From positions 434,001 through 498,000 of the forward strand of contig JANTUC010000011.1 of the NCBI GenBank assembly GCA_026873275.1: 64,000 bases of DNA, read 5' to 3'. Both the position numbers and the translations under genes were made by a program. Under the pieces are notes generated by a model, which did not search any database, was not told where the DNA came from, and was given only the letters and a program-made list of their open reading frames with translations. This DNA comes from Pseudopithomyces maydicus. Its lineage: Eukaryota; Ascomycota; Dothideomycetes; Pleosporales; Didymosphaeriaceae. This document shows, piece after piece, positions 43,801 through 55,075 of this stretch; within the stretch, counting starts at the first letter, position 1; every line of letters begins with the position of its first letter.

Positions 43801-45708
43801 GAAGAAGAGCTTCTTGGAGGACAAAAGCTGGTTCGCCGCAGAGGAGCCATCGTTGCTGAGACGAGCAATGACTTCCTGAGCAAGAGCGTTGGCTTTGGTG
43901 CTGTCCTCAGCATCCAGTGCCCACTTGGCTAGCCACTCGAGCGGTGCCTTGGTGACGAAGTCATTGCTCTTGGATGCAGCGCGGACTTCGTCGATAAACC
44001 GTTGACGGTGCTCCTTGCGGGCAATGAGCGAACCATAACCGTACTCGGGGCTGGAGGAGATCTCATTGGAAATACCAGCGTGCTGGGAGCTGAGCTGGTT
44101 GGCAATAAGAAGCTTCTCTCCGAACACTTGGTCCAGGATTTTCATGTAGGCGTTTTCCAAGCTAGGCTGCTCAGCTTTGAACTTCTGCTCGGTTGGGCCA
44201 TCGAGGTTACCAATTTGGAGATTTTGAACAGGCTTCTCACTCATGAGGTTCTGGAAGATGCCACGCATCGCCTGCTGCACGGTGTCCTTGTTGATGTATC
44301 CGAGCTGGTAGCCGACAACGAGGGGCGAGTTCTGGGCGGACTTCACGGACATCAAGACATCCAGGAGAAGGGGTCCCCATCGTGTCGTCTGGCGGCGAAC
44401 CTGCTCCAGAACTGCTATCCGCTTGATAGACTTGGGGAGCAATGGTGCGAGTGAAGCACCCAACCATGGCCGGTACATCCTGAAAGAGATGACTCCAGAG
44501 TTAGCATAGTCGACGGACTCGTCAACTGTGTCGATCTCCGTGGCGAAGACGGCGATGTCGGCACCAAAGAGGAAGATGGCCGCCTCGGCATTGGGGGGGC
44601 CAGTGTAGGAAAATGCATCGTAGGCACGACCAGTCGCGTCCTTGATGTCGGCCCAGATCTGGGCAGCGAAACGGTAGATGTCCTCTGAGGAGACGGCCTT
44701 GGAGGCCAATGACTCAACTGTGGTAGCTGACGATGCAGAAGCACCGCTTGCTGTGCTCGACTCACGCTGTGACGAATCAGTGGAGGAGTCTGCCCGTGTG
44801 CTGTTCCTCTCGGAGACTGGCAAAGACTGGCTGTTCTCCGCCGTGGTTGCAGGCGCCGGGTTCCCACTGGGCCCCTGGCTGCGAGCGAAAGAGATGGTCG
44901 CACTCCTGCCATCGTCTGCATAGAGGCCAGTCTCCTCAGACTTTGTGTTCTGGTACTCTACTGCGCGGTTCACATCGAGGATGCGTCGCACCAACTCCTT
45001 GTCTTCTTCCTGGATCTCCTTGCCCTCGAATGCTGTCGAGCCCGAGCAGAAGAAGTGGATGACACCCTTACCCGACTTGATGGCCAGGGCATGGGATGTG
45101 AGCGCAATGTCCTGGGTTTGCTGCAGGGTCTCCGAGTGCAGGAATGTGAAGCCGCACTGGCGGATGGAGGTGATGTCTGAGTAGTCGGGGTAGGAGGAAG
45201 GCTGCACCGACACGTGTATTACGACGGGGTACTGTGCGAGCTTGTAGAGGTGGGGGATCGACTTGATGAGGATGGACGAGGAAGTGGCGACCGAGGTGAG
45301 CTTGCCCGCGCGGACAGGCGTGAAGCAGGCGAGGAGGGGGTCTGCATTCTCCTGGACAGCAACCACCTGCGAAGGGTGAGTCAATTGTGGGTTGGAGGGG
45401 TAGTAGGGGGTGGCGGGCATACCTCTGGCTGGTGGGCTGCTACGATGCTCTGGGCCTTGTCGGCCTCGAGCTTCCTCAGATGGTCTGAGAACTCGGAGGG
45501 AGTGGCGAGCGAGGGCTGCACGGAGACAACGACATCGCTCGCAAGATGGGCGATGCGCGCCACTGGAGCACACAGTCAGAATGCACAATTGCGTCCGAAA
45601 GTCGGAGGTGGTTCAGTGGGCGCGATGGGAATCTGGGGAAGGTGCGGGGTGAGGTATGGCGGGCGCGGGGGACGTACCAGCCTCTCCAGCAGTCTTGATG
45701 GCACCCAT
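40893..45708 (-). CDS. MET5: Sulfite reductase (NADPH) hemoprotein beta subunit
   Basis: Beta subunit of the cytosolic alpha2beta2 sulfite reductase, reducing sulfite to sulfide with six electrons in sulfate assimilation. Minus-strand exons: 45708..45678, 45562..45423, 45366..40981, 40922..40893; 1528 aa (yeast Met5 is 1442). The N-terminal part is pyruvate-ferredoxin-oxidoreductase-like (GEAVARIAHLASDVVVSVQ, VVAVQENADPLLACFTPVRA). A flavodoxin-like domain starts near residue 788 (TVLFASDNGNAENLAKRL). The C-terminal sulfite/nitrite reductase domain carries the siroheme/4Fe-4S cysteines C1383-x5-C1389 (ACVAFPTCGLA) and C1428-x3-C1432 (GCPNGCARPW). The short last exon adds TAEEESDEE. A 21-codon upstream ORF sits in the same frame 15 nt before the chosen ATG. 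Head-to-head with FAD1. Confidence 0.95.
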
Positions 45709-46413
45709 AGCGTCGACGAGTTGCTACGAGATGGTGAGTGTCTGTCGAGACGCTGGGAGGAGGTTAGAAATAGGCGCAATCGGCATGCAGCGCGAGCGGC
45801 AGCGGCAACTACGTCTTCTACTTTTTCTTTGGGCCGCCGATAGGAGACTAGGGGCGCTGCGATTGCGTGCTTTGCTGCTCTCCACGACCCACGCGCCGAA
45901 CTACGTCCGGGCCTGGAGCACCAGTGAGCAGCCGTCTTTTGTCATGCACATGACCCCACTCGATTTGCTCACAGCGACAGTCATGCCGAGGGGCAGTCGA
46001 CGGGTCGGCAGCGCAGCGCAGCGCGGAGTGGGCGGCGGTGGGCGTGTGCGTGCTCTCGTCGGCGGGCACGAGTGCCTCCAGGAGCCCTCCCTGGAGCGGC
46101 CGTGGGCTGCACCTGTAGGTGCTGTATGTAACTACCTACCTATACCTATACCTATACCTATACCTGTACCTGTGCCTGTGCCTGTGCCTGTGCCTACCTG
46201 CACCTGCACCTGCACCCACCCATGGAGCCCCGCCGCCTCAATCGCCGAGGCTCCGACCGCCGCCCTCCGCAGCAGTGCGGCTCACGCGCGCTCGGCTGGG
46301 GCCCTGCATGAGGCACCCGGAGGAGAGAGTGCTGAGTCCCGCCTCACCACCGACCGACGCCACGTCTTCCTACCCCGTCTATGCTCTCATGTCGAGCGTG
46401 CCGATAACGCGCA
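45709..46413. promoter_or_regulatory. Divergent promoter region MET5 / FAD1
   Basis: 705 nt between the two start codons. Holds a small MET5 upstream ORF (45786..45724, minus strand, 20 codons plus stop) and a hexanucleotide-type tandem repeat. Longer ORFs crossing it read through the repeat and are not credible proteins. Confidence 0.55.
46133..46218 (+). repeat. Hexanucleotide-type tandem repeat (CCTATA / CCTGTG / CCTGCA)
   Basis: About 14 tandem copies of a six-base unit that changes stepwise from CCTATA to CCTGTA, CCTGTG and CCTGCA. It lies between MET5 and FAD1, about 200 nt upstream of the FAD1 ATG. Length is probably polymorphic. Confidence 0.85.
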
Positions 46414-47404
46414 ATGACCGCTGCAGAACCCTCAGCCCGCGACGTTGAGGTGCCTGCGTCGCCCCTGGTCGCCGATGCCCCGCTGTCCTTCCCGGACCTG
46501 TGTGCCCGCATCCACCACCGCATCGCCGCCTTCCTCGACGAGCAGCACACCTCCGACCGCCTGAAGAGCCTGCAAGCCCAGACGCGCACGTCTCTCGACG
46601 TCATTGCCGACGCCTTGGACAAGTACCAGTACGCCTGCAACGCCCGCAAAGTCCGCTGCATCCCTCCTCGGGCATTATCATCATGGTGGCGTAGACAGCT
46701 AACACCCGCCCGCCCAGGCTTCCCGAGCTCTCCATCGCCTACAATGGCGGCAAAGACTGCCTCGTCCTGCTGATCCTGTACCTCTGCGCCCTCCACAGAA
46801 AAGGCCTCACGCCGCCTGAGCCAAACACCCGCCCAGAAACCGCAATCAAATGCGTCTACATCCAGGCCCCACATCCTTTTCAGGAAGTGGAGGACTTTGT
46901 GCAGGCCAGCGTGAAGACATACTCGCTGCAGCTGCTTGAATACGCAAAGCCGATGAAGGCCGCTTTCGCAGACTACCTGCACGACACACCCTCCGTCAAG
47001 GCCATCTTCGTCGGCACCAGACGGACCGACCCCCATGGCGAGCACTTGAAGCACTTCGACCCCACAGACCACGGGTGGCCGCCGTTCATGCGGATACACC
47101 CTGTTATAGACTGGCACTATGTAGATATTTGGACGGTGAGTAGTCAATCATGCGTGTGCCGTGGCAACACTCGTGCTGACAGAGTTAGTTCATTCGTCAC
47201 CTAAACATTCCCTATTGCAAATTGTACGACTGCGGTTACACCTCGCTCGGCGGAACCGATGACACGCACCCTAACCCCGCGCTCGCGAAGCAGAAAGCGA
47301 ACGGAGACGCGGCGAGCACATCCAATGGAACTTCAACGCCCCATTTCAGGCCTGCGTATGAGCTTGTGGATGATTACGAAGAACGGCTGGGGAGAGATAG
47401 ATAG
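46414..47404 (+). CDS. FAD1: FAD synthase (FMN adenylyltransferase, PAPS-reductase fold)
   Basis: Converts FMN plus ATP to FAD. Exons 46414..46628, 46718..47135, 47189..47404 (introns 89 and 53 nt), 282 aa, slightly shorter than yeast Fad1. The ATP-binding P-loop-like motif of the PAPS-reductase family is LSIAYNGGKDCLVLL (residues 76-90), created across the first junction. Further Fad1 hallmarks: CVYIQAPHPFQEVEDFV, the flavin-binding GTRRTDPHGEHL, GWPPFMRIHPVIDWHYVDIW joined to FIRHLNIPYCKLYDCGYTSLG, and a C-terminal RPAYELVDDYEERLGR. Start at the ATG followed by TAAEPSARDVE; no better upstream ATG in frame. The stop lies only 78 nt from the TYW1 stop on the other strand, so 3' UTRs probably overlap. 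Confidence 0.95.
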
Positions 47405-47482
47405 CATACATAAATGAAAGCATCGCGACTGCATATACACAGAATCTGGGATCAGAGTGCGATATATTCGACCAACTAACGC

Positions 47483-49928
47483 CTATATCTCTACGACAGC
47501 GACGCCTTCCTTCTCCGCCTCTGCGCTTGGCTCAGTCTTCGGCCCTTTGCCTTTCCTCCACACGCGGACATCCCTGGGGTCGAAACCCCCGTTGCCCCAA
47601 AGCGCCCACTCTGGCGTCTCCTCACCCACGTAATCCTCTGGTCGCCACCCTACCACTTTGCCACTCTCATCCGTCCTGGTGCCCTCCACCAGCCCCTCGT
47701 TCAGCTCGTAAAACCTCTCAAAATCGATCCTCGTAGCCCACTGTCCATTCTTCTTGAACCTCGTCGAGTCCGCGAGCAACACGCAGCAAGAATGCGCATG
47801 CTCCGCCGCGATCCCATAGTTGAGACCTCGTGACTCTAGCTCCTCTGCCAACGCGGAGACGAACGCAGCGACCTCCTCGTAGAACGGCACGTTCTGCATG
47901 GTCAATCCTGCGGACCCTGCGGCGCTCGTCCCGCAGTACGTCACACCCTTGACCTCCACGAAGCCTGGGAGTGCGCGCTCCACGAGGTCAGCGTAGCCGC
48001 GAACTTCCTCTGCCATGTTGAACCCCTTTACGAGGGTAAGTCGGAAGACGGTGCGCTGCTCGAAGCGGCGCTGGCGGAGGATATCCAGACAAGTGGTGAA
48101 GCGCTCCCAGAAGTCGCGGTGGAGAGGGCGATCGATTTTCCTCAGCGAGTCCTTATTAGACGCGTCGATGGAGACGTAGAGCTGGGTCACGGGGATGAGG
48201 GAAGCGAGCTGAGCGGGGTGCTGTGCGTTGCAGACGAGGAAGGTAGAGATGCGGTTGGCGTGCATGATGGAGAGGAGCTCGTTGATGTGCGGGTAGAAGA
48301 TGGGTTCGCCGACGAGGGAGAGAGCGCAGTGTCGGATGCGCATTGCTTCAGCGAAACGCTCGGCCCGCACACCGGGGACGCCCTTCATCATTTTGATCTT
48401 CTTGTAATGCGCAGTAGTGATGCCGTCGTAGATGAGCTCGGGAGCATCAGTGATCCAGCGCCAGGTTGTGCCTACTGGGTTGGTACCGTGCCGCCAGCAG
48501 AAGACGCACTTGTTTGAGCAGGAGAGCGAAGGGGTGGCTTCCATACAGAGATGGGACTGGATTCCGTAGAACGAATACTTATAGCAGGACCCGCGTCCTC
48601 GAAGAGCAGATTTAGTCCAACGGCAGATCTTGACGCCAGAGTGGGAGCCGATGATGGTGTAGCCTTGCTTGGTGAGAGCAGCGTGCGTAGGAGAGGTTAC
48701 TGGGACCATCTCCTTGGGTGCAGAGACGGGCTTGGATGACTTCGATTTGTATGAGGTGAAGTCGACAGGTATCGGGGTGGACGAGTCGGAGTTGACCATG
48801 GAACCCAGATCTTCGACATCATCGACTCGAGTAGCTTTACGGCTCTTTGATGTGCCGCTGCCGCTACCGCTATCGCTGTCCTCGGAAACATCTTCTTCTT
48901 CCTCGTCGCTTTCGGCTGGATCTCCGCTGCCCGGCACACCCTCGCCGAGGCCCCTTCCCTCAGCGAGCTCCACAAGGGCTTCTTGGACACCGACACGCCA
49001 TTCTCCCAATCGTGCGTCGACGTCGCTTTTAATGTCCCCAATACCGAGTGGATACGCTCTCTTTCGCCCTGTCAATCTCGCCATCCACTTATCTACCTCT
49101 CTTGCCTGGCTGCAAAAGCCTTCCTCTTCCGTGGGCCAACCTTCCTTGTCCCCAAAACCAAATACCGAGTATCCTAGCAATCCGCTCAGTGGCGCGGTAT
49201 CGATTCTGAAGTCATTGTGCGTCTCCTGAAGATTTTCTAAGAAGTTGTCTAGGACGGTATCGATGTTGTATGTGGGAAGAAGGATGATGTAGAAATGCTT
49301 GACGTTGGCACCAGCCTTTGGAGGAGCGAGAAAGTAGTCATCGTACTCAATGTATGAGAGATCATGCATCTGAGGTTCGAGGAAAGACGCGGATTGGTCG
49401 CATCCAGACGTCCACTCAGTGAGAGTTTGAGCCAGCTGTGTGGCATAGCGCTCGGTGGTGCCAGAAAGCGACTGGAAAAAGACCAGCGGCTGAACTTTGT
49501 CCGTCTTGTGGTCGAAGTTCGTCGCAGGTGGCGTGCGCCGCTTCGAGACTTTCTTTCCCTTGACGGTCTTGGGGCCTTTCTTGACCTTAACAACTGGCAC
49601 CGCCACTACAGGGTTTTCCGCATGGTTGTCCACATTCGGTGCCGGAGTAATTGTTGTTGTATTCTCGGGCAGCCATTCTGGTCGCAATTCAATTTCCTTC
49701 TTCTCAATCGGCGACGAAGGCGCAGGCGAAACCGAAATTTTTTCGCGGCGGCTTCGGAAGTAAATTGTAAGGTGTATGAGTACGGCGAGGGACACGGCCG
49801 ACAGTAATACCGGCACGCGATGGCTGTGCCAGATGAGCAGAAGCTCTGCCAAAAGGTTAGCTTGCGAAATTTTGAGCGTGGATGATGCGCATACCATCTG
49901 GCAGCATCAACAAGCGATCGAGCACCAT
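47483..49928 (-). CDS. TYW1: tRNA 4-demethylwyosine synthase TYW1 (radical SAM, flavodoxin domain)
   Basis: Radical-SAM enzyme that condenses m1G37 of tRNA-Phe with pyruvate to form the tricyclic base of wybutosine. Minus-strand exons 49928..49895 and 49845..47483, intron 49 nt with GCTAAC branch; 798 aa. An N-terminal hydrophobic helix (VLLSAVSLAVLIHLTIYF) suggests ER anchoring. The flavodoxin domain begins FFQSLSGTTERYATQLAQTL. An acidic Ser/Glu/Asp linker follows. The radical SAM domain has CMEATPSLSCSNKCVFCWRH with C454-x3-C458-x2-C461 binding 4Fe-4S, then SLVGEPIFYPHINELL, LYVSIDASNKDSLRKIDRPL and VKGVTYCGTS. The C-terminal wybutosine-formation region ends with PEWALWGNGGFDPRD. The spliced start replaces an alternative unspliced ATG at 49897. 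It is the second wybutosine gene in the window. Confidence 0.96.
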
Positions 49929-51033
49929 GGTCACTGTGGTTTAGAAGTTGACGACTTCTGAATGGCTGACAGGAACTTTCGCCCAAGTGTGGGGGATCGG
50001 TGGAGGGGCTGCCAAGACCGAGGCTGCCTCCGATTGGGAAGCGCAATATCACAGACTCTCCCGCCTTCTCATCTCATTGCGCTGAAATCCGAGCGCGAAC
50101 CAGCGGAATTGTAGTTTGACGTCCCTCATTACTTCTATGAGGCCCCAATTAGCCCCAACTGATATTGTTTCGTTGTTGGATCAGGATGTGTTTCGCGATG
50201 CACCAGATTGCTCGCTCCCAGTAACGACAACATCGCGGTTCTGTTGTCAGGTCTTCATCTGAATCGAGCCAAATGCTCGTTCATCACGTTCGAAGGCTAG
50301 AAAACCTTTTCGTCTCGAACTTACGGCTATATCTAGTCAGGTGAGTTGACGAAACCAGCGCTCACCGACTCAACGGCACAAAGCCAGATGGGATTTTATT
50401 TTCATTCTTTTTACGGCATGTTTCTCCATTCAATCCCATCAAGTCGGCTCCAGGGTCAGATTTTGCTCCAGTAGTGTCGTCGATCTTGCGCTCAAAACGG
50501 CGTCTCGAAGGAAGAGGAACCAGTTCCGTTTGGTGGACGACGAAAATGCCTCATGGTTGTTGCTCCCAGCCACAGCAACACGTGCACGGTGATGGCCCTT
50601 CCTACACCACAAAATCTCTCGCGGATTTCCATTTATCCTCTCTTACATAAGCGGTATGCCCTTCTTGGCTATTTCCAGTACGTAAATGAGCGATATATGC
50701 ACATGTTGACATTACAACCCTTACATGACGATTCACATGACTTCGCTCGGTTCGCCATGTCGTCCAGCAGATGCTGTCCACATTTTCATTACCGTTGCCT
50801 TTGAGCATGCAGGTGTTTATTGTCCTCGTTCTGAGTTTCATTGACAAAATATGCCGACAAGCAACGATATATGAGCACCCCTCGACCGCAGTGAGTCCTA
50901 CTTGGTCTCTGTCTTGACAATTCTCTCCGCTGCCTGCGCCTTGGCACCATTTCAGTCGGCTCTCTTTTGTCGAACTATATTTTTACTCTAATCTTTTGCG
51001 TCATTGCTACGGGTTCTGGCAGACTCAGCTTCG
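49929..51033. other. Intergenic, divergent TYW1 / kinase
   Basis: 1.1 kb between outward-facing starts, holding both promoters. Only short random-looking ORFs (for example 50553..50804). Confidence 0.5.
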
Positions 51034-52249
51034 ATGTATCGACCCAAGTTATCACCTGATGCATTACAAAACAAGAACCCCAATCGCATCAGGTACTTGG
51101 ACGATGGGACTCACAAGCATCACCTTGCCAGCACTGTGCGTCTTTACGATAGCGACAGCACCATCACACGTTTTATTCGATGGGTGAAGAAGGGTAACCA
51201 AACCATACCGTCCGACCGAGTTCCTCTTGCAATCGATTACGATATCTTCTCAGCAGCAGATAGCGGCGAGACGATCGAGTCAAAATATGGGCGCTACAAG
51301 GAAGTTGTGGGATGGGGTTCATCGTCCACGGTGAAAATGGCGTACAAGCCAAACCCACATCATGGACCAAAGGGATACACTTACGCTGTGAAAGCTTTTC
51401 GCCGGCGCGCCAACGAGTCGCAAAATGCGTACCACAAACGAGCCTCCGCCGAATTCTGTATCGCAACGACTTTGCAGCACAAGAACATAGTGCATACTAT
51501 CGACCTGTTAAGCGATGACCATGGACGCATGTGTCAAGTCATGGAGTTTTGTGCGGCAGGAGACCTCTGCGCGCTACTTCTGTCTGCTGGCAAACTTGAA
51601 GAGGCAGAAGCCGACTGTCTCTTCAAGCAGCTGATCCGCGGTGTGGCACACTGCCATCAATCGGGCGTTGCGCATCGAGACTTGAAGCCGGAGAACATAC
51701 TGCTGACAACGACGGGTTGCGTGAAGATATCCGATTTTGGCATGGCTGAATGTGTGCAATATGCTTGGGAAAAGTCAAGCCATCAGTCGAAAGGTTTACA
51801 GGGCAGCAGACCATATATGGCTCCCGAAATATATACCACGAAACATTTTGATGCAAAGGCAATTGATGTGTGGGCTGCAGGCGTCATGTATGTGGCCATG
51901 CGTAAGTTTTTACATGGTCATCTCCCGAGATTATTCTGACGAAATATAGGGACTGCGCGTTTGATGTGGAGCAAGGCCGAAGAAACGGATGCCTCTTTCA
52001 AAAAATTTGCAACGAGCTGCGGTACCACGGAAGGGTTCCGGCCTATTGAACTATTTGAAGGAGTAGGTCTGCAAGCCCCATACGATGAAGAAAATACTAA
52101 TCGTCCTCACTTGATAGGTTCAAAGAAGACAGCTTCTGTATTCCATGCTAGAAATCGATCCTCTGAGAAGAATCACGAGCTCACAGATCCTGGAATCGGC
52201 CTGGGTCAAACAGATCCAAGTCTGCAGTGCTGGTTCCCAGGGATATTGA
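51034..52249 (+). CDS. Ser/Thr protein kinase, Hal4/Sat4-like (fungal NPR/Hal family)
   Basis: Protein kinase of the fungal Hal/Npr type, which in yeast stabilises K+ and amino-acid transporters at the plasma membrane. Exons 51034..51901, 51950..52062, 52118..52249 (introns 48 and 55 nt), 370 aa. Kinase signatures: glycine loop GWGSSSTV (from residue 93), AVKAF with Lys120, catalytic AHRDLKPENILL with Asp216, ISDFGMAE with Asp234, and SRPYMAPEIY. The last exon restores QLLYSMLEIDPLRRITSSQI and SAWVKQIQVCSAG, the usual subdomain XI and tail of Hal-type kinases; without splicing the frame is lost, which supports the third exon. The N-terminal extension is short (about 85 residues). Activation-segment and catalytic residues look complete, so it should be active. 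Confidence 0.88.
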
Positions 52250-52584
52250 CTCAACGATGAATATTGTGTGATTGGAGTAAACGCAGGTTGACTATGACTG
52301 TAAGCTTTGGATCGCTAGCTTTTCGTCTTCCAAAATTTATTTTTGCTTTCCAAAAATTTCAAGATACCCTACTTTGGTAGCCCATCACCGCGTTTTGATT
52401 ATGTTTAGCACGAACCGTACACTTGGGCTGAAGCCTGTTGCCCCTTAGTTTTTTGTTGACTTCGGTAGCGGTAGGATCTCTACCATCGGTACACGCTACG
52501 CTAACGATCAAACAATATGTATCATGGCGACTTGAATATTCTTCGAAATACGATCGTTTCCTTTCCTTTATTATAGCTCCAAAC
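52250..52584. other. Short intergenic between the kinase and the 616-aa gene
   Basis: 335 nt, AT-rich, between two genes on the same strand. The frame of the downstream gene is open from 52438 but has no ATG before 52585. Confidence 0.5.
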
Positions 52585-54489
52585 ATGAAGCACGTTTTGA
52601 CCTGGTCTCGTGGGCGCAGCTTTATCCCAGTTCCTAGTTCTACATACAACCGCGCAGCAATAGCTTCTCCGCCCAAAGAAATCAACGCATCCAGGGAAAT
52701 CGCAAAGCAGAGATATGTCTACACCGATGAAGATGTTCGAGAGTGTCCTCCAGAAGGCGATTGTGCACCTATCATTCCAGTTCCCGATGAGAATGCACCA
52801 AACTCCGTTGTGAAAGAGTATCTGTTTGCCGTACTCACGCGAACAGGCTGGGGCATCGCTATTGAGTCCAACAGGGAAGTTCGCGCAACAATCAACAGAT
52901 TCGTAGGCAACGGTTGGGCACTCCGGAACAGATACCAAAAGAAGGATCTGAAAGATATTTGTCCAAACTACATGAGTGTGCGGAGGGATGACGGAATTTT
53001 GCTGACGCTCAAGATCAGTGCCAGCACGAGATCCAACATTGGAAATTGTGTTATGCACGAGATGGAGCGATACTTCCAGAGACAAAATGGGACGAATTAC
53101 AGTGAGCGATACAGAGGCCATCACGAAGAAGAACCCGCCTCACAGTCAACAGGTGTTGATAGCAGCTCAAGAAGTTCTTGCGATGAGAATTCTGAGACTG
53201 GTCGATTTTATTTGGTCCGACGCCCACAAAGCAGAGCGACATTGCCAGACGAGTGGCTAACAGAGAGGATACGAACACAACAAGCGTAAATAAATTCTAC
53301 ATTTGTATTTTAAAATAATTCTTACTGACCTTTGAATAGTTCCAGACTTAGCCAAAACCAAGCAGAAACAGCTGCACTGCATATACGCAAAGGCCGATCA
53401 GCCAGCAAGGCCGTTTTCATAGAGAGAACTTCTGCCTATCCAATGTTCATGGATATAACTACTTTACCCCAGAAGCAGCAGATGATCGAAAGCGGGGATC
53501 CCGAGCAGTTAGTAGGGAGGAAAGGAGGTAATAGACTTTGCTCTGTACGACCGTCCACAAGCACGGGCACGTATTGCACGGGCACGTATTGCACACGCCC
53601 CTGTCAGCCGATTTCGGAGTCTTCATTGAAGCGGTCTATGAGCGCCCCTGAGATGAAATCTTTGGGGCGAGTGACGTCAAACCCTCAGAACGACATACAG
53701 CACAAGTTTCCGGTGCGAGAAAACGAAGATGTCGCAGGCTTGGACGTGGAGCCCACCACCTGGATCCCACACGATCCTCCCCAAATCGGACCGTCCACAG
53801 CCACTCACCCCCCAGCCGATCTGATGGAATCTGCAACGCTAACAGAACACGATGCTGTGCGACCAAGTTCGCACACAAACAACGACACCGATACCAGTGC
53901 CACGTCACTAGCGACGTCGCTCTACGACCTAGAAAAAGATGACCTTACGGCAGAGGGCTTTCTGACACAACTATCGTCACCTGCTCAAACTGCCCCAGAC
54001 GCCGCCAAGTCTACCCAAGACGGTGCCGGAGCCCCCGCTACCGAGCAAAATACACTGCCCACGCAGCCGTCACTAAGTGCGTATTTCGCGGCAAAAGAGT
54101 GGCGAAGCGATTCCTTTAATCTCTCCACTGCGGCGCCCATGGCGGCAATCTCGTCGTCCGTGGCCCGGCCTGATCAGCGGGGCTCCGAGGACCCCGATGC
54201 GATTACTGCCGCTCCTTCTAGGGTGCATGAAGGGAGTGGGGTGGTTTACGAGGGGAATCTCATCACAGTGAATGATATACCTGTAGGTCGGGAGACAAGT
54301 CAAGTGGGAATACCCCCCACTGCGGAGGAAGTGCAAAACGCGAGGGAGAACACGGCAGAGGCGACTGCTAGGAGGCAGCAGTTGGCGTTAGCCAAGGACA
54401 GGAAGCTGAGGAGGAAGCGATACTTCTTTCAGAGGCTTTGGAGAAGTGTGAGGTCTAAGATTCGGGGCACCGCGTCGGGTGGTCAGTAG
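52585..54489 (+). CDS. Unknown 616-aa protein
   Basis: Family not recognised. Exons 52585..53285 and 53340..54489 joined across a 54-nt AT-rich intron (GTAAAT..GAATAG) with consistent phase; 616 aa. The N-terminal 190 residues look folded: VVKEYLFAVLTRTGWGIAIE, VRATINRFVGNGWALRNRYQ and LLTLKISASTRSNIGNCVMH alternate hydrophobic and charged residues. The rest is disordered, rich in Ser, Thr, Pro and Gln, and ends with a strongly basic segment (KDRKLRRKRYFFQRLWRSVR) that could bind membrane or nucleic acid. A perfect 15-bp tandem duplication adds TGTYC twice. It lies 335 nt downstream of the Hal4-like kinase on the same strand. ATG 52585 is the first in frame; an upstream TTATAG could be a 3' splice site, so a 5' exon is possible. 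Confidence 0.6.
53562..53593 (+). repeat. Perfect 15-bp tandem duplication inside the 616-aa gene
   Basis: The unit CACGGGCACGTATTG occurs twice head-to-tail and keeps the frame, doubling the pentapeptide TGTYC. Probably a recent slippage event. Confidence 0.8.
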
Positions 54490-55075
54490 ATGATCCTTCG
54501 AAATAGATAGAAAGGTATTAGATTAGTAGACTGTCAAGGGCACCATGCGAGTGCGGCTTTAAGCGGCTTTCTTCGAAATCGTACGATTGTATTACATCTT
54601 GTGCTCAAGACAGCGTAGAGGTGATTTCAACATCGAGCGCAATAGTCTGCCGTTTGCCGATGTCCAGCGGACAATAGCAAAGGGTGGAGCGATGTTGCGA
54701 TTTCCCAGTGTGGTAGTGCGCGATGGCTCGGCTTTGTTACTCTCGCCCCATGTCCATCACGCTATGGACCCGCAAGGGGATGCAGAATATTGTCCGCTGT
54801 CGGATCAAAACCTCGCATGCGAAAGGATTCAGGAGCGTTCTGGGGCTGGATTATGGGGAATTGCTGGTTTTTGTAGTGTCATTAGAGGCGAAACCGGAGA
54901 AGCCGTGGTCTCGATGCGTCCAGATGGGGTTAGCGTGGGACTACCAACCACGGGTACCGTCGGCTCATTTTTCAAACGTAGTTGCTCAACGCAATAGGTC
55001 ACGAGTACATATTTGACGAAGTCAAAAAGGTCCCCCTTCAATTGTCTCAGAAACAATTCCTCACTCACACATACC
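54490..55075. other. Intergenic upstream of PUT1
   Basis: 586 nt. A plus-strand ORF at 54587..54997 (136 codons) has no known domain and opens with a non-conserved stretch, so it is not called. Should contain the PUT1 promoter. Confidence 0.5.

Noticed and set aside
54587..54997. 136-codon plus-strand ORF before PUT1
   Set aside because: No recognisable domain and it occupies the PUT1 promoter; looks like chance.
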